Shown piece by piece: positions 25,196-33,399 of a stretch of 64,000 nucleotides of DNA (within the stretch, counting starts at the first letter, position 1; each line of letters starts with the position of its first letter). Source of the stretch: Tenericutes bacterium MO-XQ (GTDB lineage: Bacteria > Bacillota_I > Bacilli_A > Acholeplasmatales > Acholeplasmataceae); assembly GCA_002838185.1 (NCBI GenBank), contig CP017948.1, positions 1,674,001 through 1,738,000 on the forward strand. Direction: 5' to 3'. The notes under the pieces are model-generated. The model worked only from the letters and a program-made list of their open reading frames with translations, made no database searches and had not been told where the DNA came from. Made by a program: the position numbers and the translations under genes.

Positions 25196-25962
25196 TATGC
25201 TTCCTCTACTTCAAATTCTATACCTAATTCATCCTTGATCCATTCGTAACCATTTTTATCAATTTTTTCGATTAATTCTTTTCCACCACTCATCACGATT
25301 TTACCATCAATCATAATGTGTACGTTTGTAGGTGTGATATGATCTAGTATACGTTGGTAGTGAGTAATTAGAATACAGCCAAACTCGTCGTTAACCATAC
25401 CACTTACATTTTCACCAACAATTTTTAAAGCATCCACATCTAGTCCTGAATCAATTTCATCAAGAATTGCAAACTTAGGTTTTAATACTTTGAGTTGAAG
25501 AATTTCATTTCTCTTTCTTTCACCACCACTAAAACCTTCGTTTAAATAACGATGTGCTAAATCAGGTCTCATTTTAAGTTCTTCAACCATTTTTTCATAT
25601 TTGATCGCAAAGTCAAATAATCCAACTTCTTGACCTGAAGTTGCTTTTAGTGCTTGACGCATAAAATCACTATTTGTAACGCCTGGAACTTCTGCAGGAT
25701 ATTGCATTGCTAAAAATAAGCCTGCACGAGCTCTTTCGTCAACTTCCATTTCTAAAATATTTTCTCCATCTAAAAATGCTTCACCAGCTGTAATTTCATA
25801 TTTTGGATGTCCCATGAGTGCACTTGCAAGTGTTGATTTACCGGTTCCATTAGGACCCATAATCGCATGAACTTCACCTGAGTTTACCATGAGATCTACA
25901 CCTTTTAGTATTTGTTTACCTTCGATTTCAACATGAAGGTTTTTTATTTCTAATTTTGCCAT
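25195..25962 (-). CDS. sufC: SufC ATPase
   Basis: A 255-residue ABC-type ATPase of the SUF machine. Walker A is GPNGTGKST, the signature is FSGGERKRNEIL, and Walker B is FAILDEIDSGLD; EVHAIMGPNG and SDFMRQAL are typical. It is the first suf gene with AAGGAGG before the ATG. Upstream on the minus strand is TATAAT at 25994-25989 without a clear -35. Confidence 0.97.
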   Translation of the reverse strand: MAKLEIKNLHVEIEGKQILKGVDLMVNSGEVHAIMGPNGTGKSTLASALMGHPKYEITAGEAFLDGENILEMEVDERARAGLFLAMQYPAEVPGVTNSDFMRQALKATSGQEVGLFDFAIKYEKMVEELKMRPDLAHRYLNEGFSGGERKRNEILQLKVLKPKFAILDEIDSGLDVDALKIVGENVSGMVNDEFGCILITHYQRILDHITPTNVHIMIDGKIVMSGGKELIEKIDKNGYEWIKDELGIEFEVEEA

Positions 25963-26047
25963 AATTTCCTCCTTAATTTACCATTACTATTATAAACTAT
26001 TTATATAAATATATCTAATTATATGCTAATATTATCCACTGAAAATA

Positions 26048-26061
26048 GGGAAACGTTTTCA
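26048..26061. promoter_or_regulatory. cre-like site between sufC and the structured RNA
   Basis: GGGAAACGTTTTCA keeps the central CG and right arm of the CcpA cre consensus but differs at two left-arm positions. It lies 25 bases upstream of the -35 of the RNA promoter and about 70 bases upstream of the putative sufC start site. Confidence 0.4.
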
Positions 26062-26072
26062 ATGAAAATTTT

Positions 26073-26086
26073 ATGTAAATTTACAT
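26073..26086. promoter_or_regulatory. Perfect palindrome abutting the RNA promoter
   Basis: ATGTAAATTTACAT, a 14-base perfect palindrome whose last base is the first T of the -35 hexamer of the next promoter. Likely operator of an unidentified dimeric regulator. Confidence 0.45.
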
Positions 26087-26115
26087 TGACTTTCAATTTT
26101 TTATGTTATTATATA
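26086..26115 (+). promoter_or_regulatory. Promoter of the 26.1-kb structured RNA
   Basis: TTGACT (26086-26091) and TATATA (26110-26115) with an 18-base spacer; alternative -10 choices exist in the TTATTATATAAG stretch. Confidence 0.65.
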
Positions 26116-26119
26116 AGTG

Positions 26120-26280
26120 TAGTTGTTGACCTTTTATACATCGACATACTGCAATTAATGTATTTTTCTCCCAAAATACAGCGCTAACCTCGCGCTTGAT
26201 AGTATTTGGACTGCCATCCACAGATATTATCAAAAAAGGTTACTCCCTTAAAAAATGGACTTCGTATGAAGTCCTTTTTA
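26120..26280 (+). ncRNA. Structured RNA of unknown family, about 160 nt
   Basis: No ORF, own promoter and terminator, and clear secondary structure. TGACCTTTT (near 26127) can pair with AAAAAGGTTA (near 26235) to enclose three hairpins: TGTATTTT/AAAATACA, GCGC/GCGC with loop TAACCTC, and TTGATAGTAT/ATATTATCAA capped by TGGA/TCCA. It ends in a GGACTTC/GAAGTCC terminator. It did not match, by eye, SRP, RNase P, tmRNA, 6S or the common riboswitches. It may be a free sRNA or an attenuating leader for the membrane-protein gene at 26384. Confidence 0.7.
26257..26279 (+). terminator. Terminator of the structured RNA
   Basis: GGACTTC (26257-26263), loop GTAT, GAAGTCC (26268-26274), then TTTTT. Confidence 0.9.
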
Positions 26281-26302
26281 ATTATATAATTGATATAAAA
26301 CG

Positions 26303-26331
26303 TGGACATTTTGATATCTTCATGATATCAT
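26303..26331 (+). promoter_or_regulatory. Possible promoter of the 26384 gene
   Basis: TGGACA (26303-26308), 17-base spacer, TATCAT (26326-26331), overlapping the palindromic stretch GATATCTTCATGATATC. Confidence 0.5.
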
Positions 26332-26383
26332 AAAATATAAATAAAGCAAAATAATTTCAATACAAAAAAGAAAGGTGCTCATT

Positions 26384-27322
26384 ATGCTTGATAAAAAACT
26401 AAACAAACTGTCCTTACTAACTATTTTAGTAGGCACCATATTACTTTTTGATATCGGTACAATTATCTCAAATATATATATTTCTCCGATTCTAGAAGGT
26501 TATGGTTTACCAGACATTTTCATCTATTTAAAAACTGTTATATTCTTTGTGATTTTTGTGATTTTAATGCTATGGCAAAATAACAAGAGTTTTAATTTAA
26601 CCAAAACAACAGTAAGAATACTAATCTTTCTTGGATTCTTTACGATTGTTGCATATTTCTTCAGTTTATTCATGTACAAGTATGTCTTAATATTTGATAC
26701 CGCAGAAATTATCAGAAATAATATTTTATATGGAAATCCAAACTTAGTCTTCGATTTCTCAGCTCAAAACTATAAGACATTATCTTATGTAACAACGATA
26801 TTTGGTGGATTTAACTCTGAAGCAATTTTGTTTGCTGAAGCATTAGTGTTTGAGATTTTCTTATTTAAATCAAAAACATACGAAGTCAAAGAAGAGAAAA
26901 AACATGAATATGATTTATTCTTATTTGATCCAACCATTTCGATTTTATTTATCGTGTTAGCAATCGTATCCTTTGTTTCAATCAATATTTTCACATTCAG
27001 ATATGATGAGCTCGCATCGCTTGAAATGGGCATATCAATTTTAGGATTTATGATTGTTGCTTCTGGTATTTCGCCATCTGCTCAACTCATTAAAGGTAGA
27101 GGTGAACCCGTTACAAAATCATTTTTCAGAGGTAATTATAACTTATTATTTGTTCTACTTATCTTAAGTACGATCATATTTGCAGGATTATTTAGTATTA
27201 ATGTTGTGTTCATATCTTTAAATCGTAGTAGTTACAGATTAGTCACTTCATTAATTGCCTTAATTATTAGCATCGTGCTAGCTGTTAAAGTCTATATTAA
27301 ATTACGTTTAGATAACAAATAA
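26384..27322 (+). CDS. Multi-pass membrane protein of unknown function
   Basis: A 312-residue hydrophobic protein with about eight membrane helices and a charged loop (EVKEEKKHEYD, about 168-180) in the middle. I do not recognise the family. The ATG at 26384 is used because AAAGGTG lies six bases upstream; the in-frame GTG at 26375 is part of that site. It follows the structured RNA, which may regulate it, and ends in a perfect hairpin terminator. Confidence 0.8.
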   Translation: MLDKKLNKLSLLTILVGTILLFDIGTIISNIYISPILEGYGLPDIFIYLKTVIFFVIFVILMLWQNNKSFNLTKTTVRILIFLGFFTIVAYFFSLFMYKYVLIFDTAEIIRNNILYGNPNLVFDFSAQNYKTLSYVTTIFGGFNSEAILFAEALVFEIFLFKSKTYEVKEEKKHEYDLFLFDPTISILFIVLAIVSFVSINIFTFRYDELASLEMGISILGFMIVASGISPSAQLIKGRGEPVTKSFFRGNYNLLFVLLILSTIIFAGLFSINVVFISLNRSSYRLVTSLIALIISIVLAVKVYIKLRLDNK

Positions 27323-27330
27323 AAGAAGAA

Positions 27331-27354
27331 AAAGTGCTCAATATTGAGCACTTT
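27331..27354. terminator. Bidirectional terminator
   Basis: Perfect palindrome AAAGTGCTCAAT/ATTGAGCACTTT with A-rich and T-rich flanks, between two converging genes. Confidence 0.9.
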
Positions 27355-27355
27355 T

Positions 27356-28087
27356 TTATAGTATTTTTTTAATTTCATCAAGATGATATTTATAATACAA
27401 ACTTGGGCTGTATGTGTCTGAATAGAGCATAACAGCTTTTTTTTGTGTTTGAAATAGACCAACATTTAAAGTTGATATAATCAGTCTTTTTGTTCTAATG
27501 AAAATGACTTCTTTGATTTCATCTCTCGTTTTATCATCGAGTTCTTTAATCTCTTTGATTTGAGTGATGATTAACCTGTTAATCTTCTTCTTTTCCTTAA
27601 ATATTTCATCTCTTAATTTGTTTATCTCTTTATCAACTCGATCTAAATAAAACTCTGCATTACGATTTTTTATAAGAACCATTACAGTTAACATGTAATT
27701 TCTAAAAATCTGTTTGATTGGATCTTTGTCTAATTTGTAATAAATGGTATAAGTTTCATTATCTTGATACCGTTCATAATCATTTTTTCTAAATATAGCT
27801 TGTACATCAGGAAAACTTTGCATATGATGAATCGCTAAAGGTTCTCCTTGACTTGTTCTTATTTTAATCAAATATGACATATGTGTAATTTGATCTAGTT
27901 TATTCTTAAATAGTCCTGTTATAATGATCATTGCAACTAAGACTAAAAGTAATATACCATAAGCTATATCTATATTTGTGATAAACACAAATGAGACGAC
28001 TACACCAATGATTAATCCTATCAAAACAGCGATATAGATTAAAAATAAATTTAAGAACTGCTGGTTAATTCTATCGACATCATTCAT
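27356..28087 (-). CDS. Membrane-anchored protein with charged cytoplasmic domain, unknown
   Basis: A 243-residue protein with two N-terminal membrane helices (about 13-35 and 42-62), then a 180-residue soluble part with a basic helical stretch (EINKLRDEIFKEKKKINRL). No enzymatic motif seen. It overlaps the DUF3899-like gene by four bases and lies in the same direction as, and just after, the opp genes, so it may be transcribed with them. Function unknown. Confidence 0.75.
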   Translation of the reverse strand: MNDVDRINQQFLNLFLIYIAVLIGLIIGVVVSFVFITNIDIAYGILLLVLVAMIIITGLFKNKLDQITHMSYLIKIRTSQGEPLAIHHMQSFPDVQAIFRKNDYERYQDNETYTIYYKLDKDPIKQIFRNYMLTVMVLIKNRNAEFYLDRVDKEINKLRDEIFKEKKKINRLIITQIKEIKELDDKTRDEIKEVIFIRTKRLIISTLNVGLFQTQKKAVMLYSDTYSPSLYYKYHLDEIKKIL

Positions 28088-28449
28088 GATAGTACAATCA
28101 CAGTAAGTACAATACTAATGATAATCAGTATCCCAGAGGCAATAAATGCCTCTAAGAATATACTGGTTTTTATTTTTGTACTTCTTTCTTTTTTATAATC
28201 GTTAAATTTTGGATACGTATTTCTAAATGTTGTTGATAGTAAGGTTCTAAATGCAAAATTAAAGCCATCAAAGACTCTATATGACTGAGACATAGCGATG
28301 ATTGTTGGTAAGAAGGTAATAATACCTATAACAAAAGATGCATTCGCGATGTTTGTCAATGTAAAGTTTGTGCCATAGATCCAAAGGTGTAACAAAAACG
28401 CTACTAAGCATAAAATGAGAAACAACAAAATAAATCGAATAGGTTTCAT
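28084..28449 (-). CDS. DUF3899-like small membrane protein
   Basis: A 121-residue protein with three membrane helices (about 5-25, 34-55, 98-119) and the segment NASFVIGIITFL followed by YRVFDGFNFAFR, which is the look of DUF3899 proteins of Firmicutes. Its start overlaps the oppF stop by one base. No function is known for the family. Confidence 0.65.
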   Translation of the reverse strand: MKPIRFILLFLILCLVAFLLHLWIYGTNFTLTNIANASFVIGIITFLPTIIAMSQSYRVFDGFNFAFRTLLSTTFRNTYPKFNDYKKERSTKIKTSIFLEAFIASGILIIISIVLTVIVLS

Positions 28450-29918
28450 TATGCTTTCGTTTGTGCCTTATATCTATTGAATTCTTCTGTGTTACATAAC
28501 ACAAAGTGATCTGGCTCAATTTCTCTTAATGTAGGTGCTTCTTTAGAATAATCATGGGCTTTGCCTGGATTATATCTTTCAGTTTTACCTCTTTGTTGTT
28601 CATAAAGTGGATCTGGTTGTGGAATTGAAGCCATGAGTGATAATGTATATGGGTGTAGTGGGTTATTAAAGATCTTTTCTTTGTCCCCAATTTCTACAAT
28701 TTTACCAAAATACATAACTGCTAAGCGATCACTAAAGTACTTAACAACAGATAAGTCATGCGCAATAAACATGATGGTAATACCTTTTTCTTCTCTAAGT
28801 TCGTTAAGAAGGTTTATTACTTGTGCACGAATCGATACGTCTAAAGCTGAAATAGGTTCATCAGCAATAATAAACGATGGTTCAACAACAAGAGCACGGG
28901 CAATACCAATACGTTGACGTTGTCCACCACTAAACTCATGTGGATAACGGCTTGCATGTTCTGGGACAAGACCTACAGTTTTTAAAGCTTCTTTGACTCT
29001 TTCGTCAATTTCTTTCTCATTTTTAACGCCATTAATTCTTAATCCTTCTGCAATAATTTCTTTAACTGTCATTCTTGGATTAAGTGATGCAATTGGATCT
29101 TGGAAAATCATTTGCATCTTTCTCATTAATAATTTATTTCTATGAACAAGACTGTATTCAAGTTTTTTAAGATCTTGTTTACGTCTTAGATCATTTAATT
29201 TTAATTCTTTTTGAGTATTTTTGAATTCATTAACTAATTCTTGATGTTTTTCTTTTGCTTCTTGATATGCATCTTTATTGTCTTTTGAAAGTTTTGCTAA
29301 ACTTGCTTCTGATGCTTTAACTTTACTTTCAAGTTGACTAACTTCTTCAGTTAACTCTTTTGCATATTGATCATATCTGTCATTAATTTCTTGATACTCA
29401 GGATAAGTCTTAACATTCTTCTTAATTTCTGCTGCGTCATCTGCGATCATGTTTTCGAATTTACGATCATTTTTAGCTTGACGATAAACATCTAAAGATG
29501 CATTTTTTTCTTTTTGGAACTGCGCATTAATTTCATTAAGTTTTTCAGTATATAACTCTTTATTAATGACTTGATTATTTAAACTTTTTTGAAGTTTTTC
29601 AAGTTCAATAGCTTTTGTATCTTTTGCTCTTCTAATGTTTGCTTGATGTAACTCTTTAGCAGCTTTAACATCACTAATGATTCTTGTACCGTGGAAATGA
29701 ACTTCTCCACCTGATGAACCATAAAGTTTAATGATTGTTCTACCTGTTGTCGTTTTCCCACATCCAGATTCACCAACTAATGAGAATACTTCACCTTTAT
29801 AAATAGTAAATGAAACATCGTCAACAGCTTTATTAAGCATTTTATTACGGCCAGAACCAACCTTGAAATATTGTTTCAATCCCTCGACTCTTAGGATTTC
29901 TTCTCTTTTTTCACTCAA
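28449..29918 (-). CDS. oppF: Oligopeptide ABC transporter ATPase OppF with coiled-coil insertion
   Basis: A 489-residue ABC ATPase, about 150 longer than usual. Walker A GESGCGKTT (about 51-59), Q-loop MIFQDPIASLNP, signature FSGGQRQRIGIARA and Walker B FIIADEPISALD are intact; the C-terminal oligopeptide-transporter domain follows. Between Walker A and the Q-loop there is a Lys/Glu-rich helical insertion (about residues 85-275) predicted to form a coiled coil. OppF pairs with OppD to drive peptide uptake. It overlaps oppD by four bases. Enlarged Opp ATPases are known in mollicutes. Confidence 0.93.
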   Translation of the reverse strand: MSEKREEILRVEGLKQYFKVGSGRNKMLNKAVDDVSFTIYKGEVFSLVGESGCGKTTTGRTIIKLYGSSGGEVHFHGTRIISDVKAAKELHQANIRRAKDTKAIELEKLQKSLNNQVINKELYTEKLNEINAQFQKEKNASLDVYRQAKNDRKFENMIADDAAEIKKNVKTYPEYQEINDRYDQYAKELTEEVSQLESKVKASEASLAKLSKDNKDAYQEAKEKHQELVNEFKNTQKELKLNDLRRKQDLKKLEYSLVHRNKLLMRKMQMIFQDPIASLNPRMTVKEIIAEGLRINGVKNEKEIDERVKEALKTVGLVPEHASRYPHEFSGGQRQRIGIARALVVEPSFIIADEPISALDVSIRAQVINLLNELREEKGITIMFIAHDLSVVKYFSDRLAVMYFGKIVEIGDKEKIFNNPLHPYTLSLMASIPQPDPLYEQQRGKTERYNPGKAHDYSKEAPTLREIEPDHFVLCNTEEFNRYKAQTKA

Positions 29919-31456
29919 TTTTCTTCACCTGCCGTTTTCTTATTTGCTTTTTCTCTATCTTTAGCATCTGCCATGTATTTGACAATACGATCTTTGATGA
30001 TTTTTGGCATTTCTATCTTAGGTGCATCTTCATGTAAAAGCCAAGTTGCTGCATAATGAGTGTCAGATACTTTAAAGAATGGTGGTTGCTCTTCAAAATC
30101 AATTTTGAGTGCAAATTTATTACGATCAGCAAATGCATCTCCCTTTGGAGGGAACAACATATCTGGAGGTGTTCCAGGAATTGATAATAATCTTTCTTTT
30201 GTATCTAAGTCAGGTACACTTGATAATAACGCCCATGTATATGGATGTTTTGGATCATAGAATATGTCACTTGCAGTACCATATTCAACAATTTTACCAG
30301 CATACATAACAGCAACTCTATCAGCCATATTCGCAACAACACCAAGGTCATGCGTAATAAAGATAACTGATAAATCACGTTCTTTTTTGATTTTCTTGAT
30401 AAGATCTAGAATCTGTTGTTGAATCGTTACGTCAAGCGCAGTTGTTGGCTCATCACAAATTAATAGTTCTGGACCAGCAGTAAGTGCAATTGCGATAACG
30501 ATACGTTGTCTCATCCCTCCTGAAAATTGGAAAGGATATTGTGTGAAACGTTTTTCAGGTTCAGGAATACCAACTTCACGCATAATCGTAATTGCTTTTT
30601 CATATGCTTCTTTTTTAGTAACCTTGAACTTTCTCTTATACATTTCACTATGGTTTCTTAAAGCTTCTTTTGCTTCTTGATATGCCGTTTTAGCAGCATC
30701 ATAAGAAGGATTTGAAGCGTCAAGTCCACTCAAATGAGCTTTTTTATCTAAAACATCTTGTTTAAATTTAGCATAAGATTCTTTTTCTTCAGCTTTAATT
30801 TCTTCAACTTCTTTTTTAATTTGAAGTTTAGCTTCTTTTTTAGCTTCAAGATACTTAGCTTTTAATTCAGGAAGACCTTCTTTTAGCTTGGCGATCTTGT
30901 TATGTGTGTTTGTTTTAATCGTTTGAATCTTTTCTTTCTTTTCTTCTTTAGATAAATCCTCATCACGATTAACTTCGAAAATTCTAACTTCTTTATCTTT
31001 CTTTAAAAGTCTTATTTTTGTCTCTTGATTTAAGTAATCATGGAACTCGTTATGATATAAATCTCTAAAACGGTTTTTGATTCTATCGCCACCAACGAGC
31101 ATCGCTTCAGTAATTTGCTTACCAACTCTCATCGTAGGATTTAAGCTTGATAGTGGATCTTGGAAAATCATACCAACTTTATTCCCTCTGATTTTGTGGA
31201 AGTTTTCTTCTGAAAGTTTTGCTAAATCTTGGTTACGATATAAAATTTCACCTTCATCGATGTTTCCATTATTCGCTAAAATACCCATGATTGCACGGTT
31301 GGTTACTGATTTACCTGAACCAGATTCACCAACGATTGCTAAAGTTTCACCTTTATATAAATCAAATGAGATATCTCTAACTGCTCTAACCAATCCGTTA
31401 GGCGTCTTAAAAGATATGGCTAAGTTATTAACCTCTAATATTTTTTCTCTTCTCAT
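29915..31456 (-). CDS. oppD: Oligopeptide ABC transporter ATPase OppD with coiled-coil insertion
   Basis: A 513-residue ABC ATPase. Walker A GESGSGKS, Q-loop MIFQDPLSSLNP, signature FSGGMRQRIVIAIA, and Walker B LLICDEPTTALD are intact. The extra charged helical segment (about residues 120-285) lies between the Q-loop and the signature, a different place from that in OppF. The C-terminal PP-rich peptide-transporter extension is present (PGTPPDMLFPPKGD). One-base overlap with oppC, four with oppF. Confidence 0.94.
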   Translation of the reverse strand: MRREKILEVNNLAISFKTPNGLVRAVRDISFDLYKGETLAIVGESGSGKSVTNRAIMGILANNGNIDEGEILYRNQDLAKLSEENFHKIRGNKVGMIFQDPLSSLNPTMRVGKQITEAMLVGGDRIKNRFRDLYHNEFHDYLNQETKIRLLKKDKEVRIFEVNRDEDLSKEEKKEKIQTIKTNTHNKIAKLKEGLPELKAKYLEAKKEAKLQIKKEVEEIKAEEKESYAKFKQDVLDKKAHLSGLDASNPSYDAAKTAYQEAKEALRNHSEMYKRKFKVTKKEAYEKAITIMREVGIPEPEKRFTQYPFQFSGGMRQRIVIAIALTAGPELLICDEPTTALDVTIQQQILDLIKKIKKERDLSVIFITHDLGVVANMADRVAVMYAGKIVEYGTASDIFYDPKHPYTWALLSSVPDLDTKERLLSIPGTPPDMLFPPKGDAFADRNKFALKIDFEEQPPFFKVSDTHYAATWLLHEDAPKIEMPKIIKDRIVKYMADAKDREKANKKTAGEEN

Positions 31457-33399
31457 TATTCACTACCTCTCAATTGTGGATTTAGTGCGTCACGAAGTGC
31501 GTTACCAAACATATTAAATGTGATCATTAGGATTGCAACGATCAATGTTGGATAAATAACTAACCACGTATTACCTGAAAGAATTTGTTCTTGACCATCT
31601 TTTAGGATAACCCCAATTGATGTACCAGTTAATTCGATTGGTCCAATGGTTAATTTTTGACCATTACCAATACCGAATCCTAAGTATGACAAGTTAACTT
31701 CCAAGAAAATAACAGATGGAATACTTAAAATTACACGTGTAACAATTGTACCTAAAGCATTAGGTAAGATATGTTTAAAGATGATACGTCCATCAGTTGC
31801 ACCAAGTGTTCTCGCTGCAAGGACATATTCTCTACCTTTATATCTGTAGAACTGGAATCTGGTGACCTTGGCGGCGCCTATCCAGCCATCATAAATCATA
31901 AAGATAAGCAAGGCGATAAAGCCTGGTCCGATGAGTACGGTAATAATACCAATCATGGTAATTTGCGGGAAACTTCCCCAAATATCCAAGAATCTTTCCA
32001 TAAGCATATCGACTTGACCACCATAATAAGCACTTGTAGCACCCCAAATAACACCTAATACGATGTTAATTGCTGCAGCTAAGAATCCTAATAATAGTGA
32101 TGTTCTAAGACCTAACCAAATAAGTGTAAATAAGTCTTTACCGAAAACATCAGTACCAAAAATAAAGTATGGCGGTGTTTCAAACTCTAATGCGTATTGT
32201 CCGTCAAGCATGACGAAATAGTTTGTATTTGTCTTACCAGTACCTGGAACAACAACAGTTTCAATACCTGTCACCGAACTAATAGGGAATCCATCTGCAA
32301 AAGTCCATTGATTTGGTTGATCACTATATTCAGCAGTTTCTAACATACCAGGATTATCTTCTAATATTCTTAAATACTCAGATTCACCAATAATAGCAGC
32401 ACGATCTCTAAGTAATGCTGCATATGAGTCATATTGGAATGACGCTCTTTGCATCGTTGCATTTTTTCTTAAATATCTACCATTTTCAACATTTGAATCA
32501 ATGGTAAAGATTGGAGCCATAGCAAGTAGATAACCTGATGATTCATCAATTAATTCGCCATTAAATAAGAACTTAATAGAATTAAATGATACATACTCAG
32601 TACCACCATCACTTTCACTATCTAATAGATGTCTAAAAACAAAATAACCATTAGAAGTTTCAGTTAATGTATCCATAGGATTAATTGTTGTCACACCAGC
32701 TGAGTCAATTGTAGCAATTTCAGTTAATTCACTATATGAATCAAATTCGCCACCATTGAGCTCTGTAGCATAATAAACAACTATCGTACCAGTTGTTGAA
32801 AAATCATTAATATCGATTTCAATAGTCATTCCGTTTGTTACAACAAAAGGAAGGTATTCAATAATATCTGTCAGAGGATCATCATCTGTAGCATTTCCTA
32901 AAGAAAATGCATATGACAACATCTCATCATTAACATATAAATCATTCGTACCACCAATAAATTTAGGACTCTTGTCGCTACCAACAATAATATCATTAGT
33001 TAATGTTTCAATAATGATGTAATCGATAAAAAATCTATCTGTTGGATATCCTAAACCTGTCTCAGGATCAATTGTATCGTAGTCAATCGGTTGATTTAAA
33101 TATTGTTGCACACCATCAAAAACACCTAATTTTTCAATTAAAGGTAATCTTGGTGGTAATGTTTTAAGTTCCGAGTTCGTTTGATTGTAATAACGATCAG
33201 GTGTCAATATTGGAACAAAAATAGACAAAAGGATAAAGATTGCTAGAATAATGGTTGCAATCACGTTATACTTATTCTTTGTAAATCTTAGCATTGCATC
33301 TTGAAAATAACTCAATTGTTTTGTCTTGAGTTCTTTATCAAGTAATCTTTCGTCTTCTTGGACTAATTGAAAATAATCTTTAGTGTATTCTTTAGCCAT
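31456..33399 (-). CDS. oppC: Oligopeptide ABC transporter permease OppC with large outer insertion
   Basis: A 647-residue permease, twice the usual length of about 305. After the cytoplasmic N-terminus and first helix (about 38-60) there is an extra region of about 330 residues, then the conserved FIFGTDVFGKDLF and the normal five-helix core with the EAA-loop EYVLAARTLGATDGRIIFKHILPN. Topology places the insertion outside the cell. It contains beta-rich segments (VVYYATELNGGEF, YVSFNSIKFLFNGEL). It shares one base with oppB. The insert may contact OppA or peptides. Confidence 0.92.
   Translation of the reverse strand: MAKEYTKDYFQLVQEDERLLDKELKTKQLSYFQDAMLRFTKNKYNVIATIILAIFILLSIFVPILTPDRYYNQTNSELKTLPPRLPLIEKLGVFDGVQQYLNQPIDYDTIDPETGLGYPTDRFFIDYIIIETLTNDIIVGSDKSPKFIGGTNDLYVNDEMLSYAFSLGNATDDDPLTDIIEYLPFVVTNGMTIEIDINDFSTTGTIVVYYATELNGGEFDSYSELTEIATIDSAGVTTINPMDTLTETSNGYFVFRHLLDSESDGGTEYVSFNSIKFLFNGELIDESSGYLLAMAPIFTIDSNVENGRYLRKNATMQRASFQYDSYAALLRDRAAIIGESEYLRILEDNPGMLETAEYSDQPNQWTFADGFPISSVTGIETVVVPGTGKTNTNYFVMLDGQYALEFETPPYFIFGTDVFGKDLFTLIWLGLRTSLLLGFLAAAINIVLGVIWGATSAYYGGQVDMLMERFLDIWGSFPQITMIGIITVLIGPGFIALLIFMIYDGWIGAAKVTRFQFYRYKGREYVLAARTLGATDGRIIFKHILPNALGTIVTRVILSIPSVIFLEVNLSYLGFGIGNGQKLTIGPIELTGTSIGVILKDGQEQILSGNTWLVIYPTLIVAILMITFNMFGNALRDALNPQLRGSE

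Noticed and set aside
26120-26280. 6S RNA or SRP RNA identity for the structured RNA
   Set aside because: The fold is a closing stem with three separate hairpins, not the long rod with a central bubble of 6S RNA, and the SRP GGAA tetraloop helix is missing.
29579-29776. Separate small gene inside oppF
   Set aside because: It is an alternative frame of the coiled-coil insertion, with no ribosome site.
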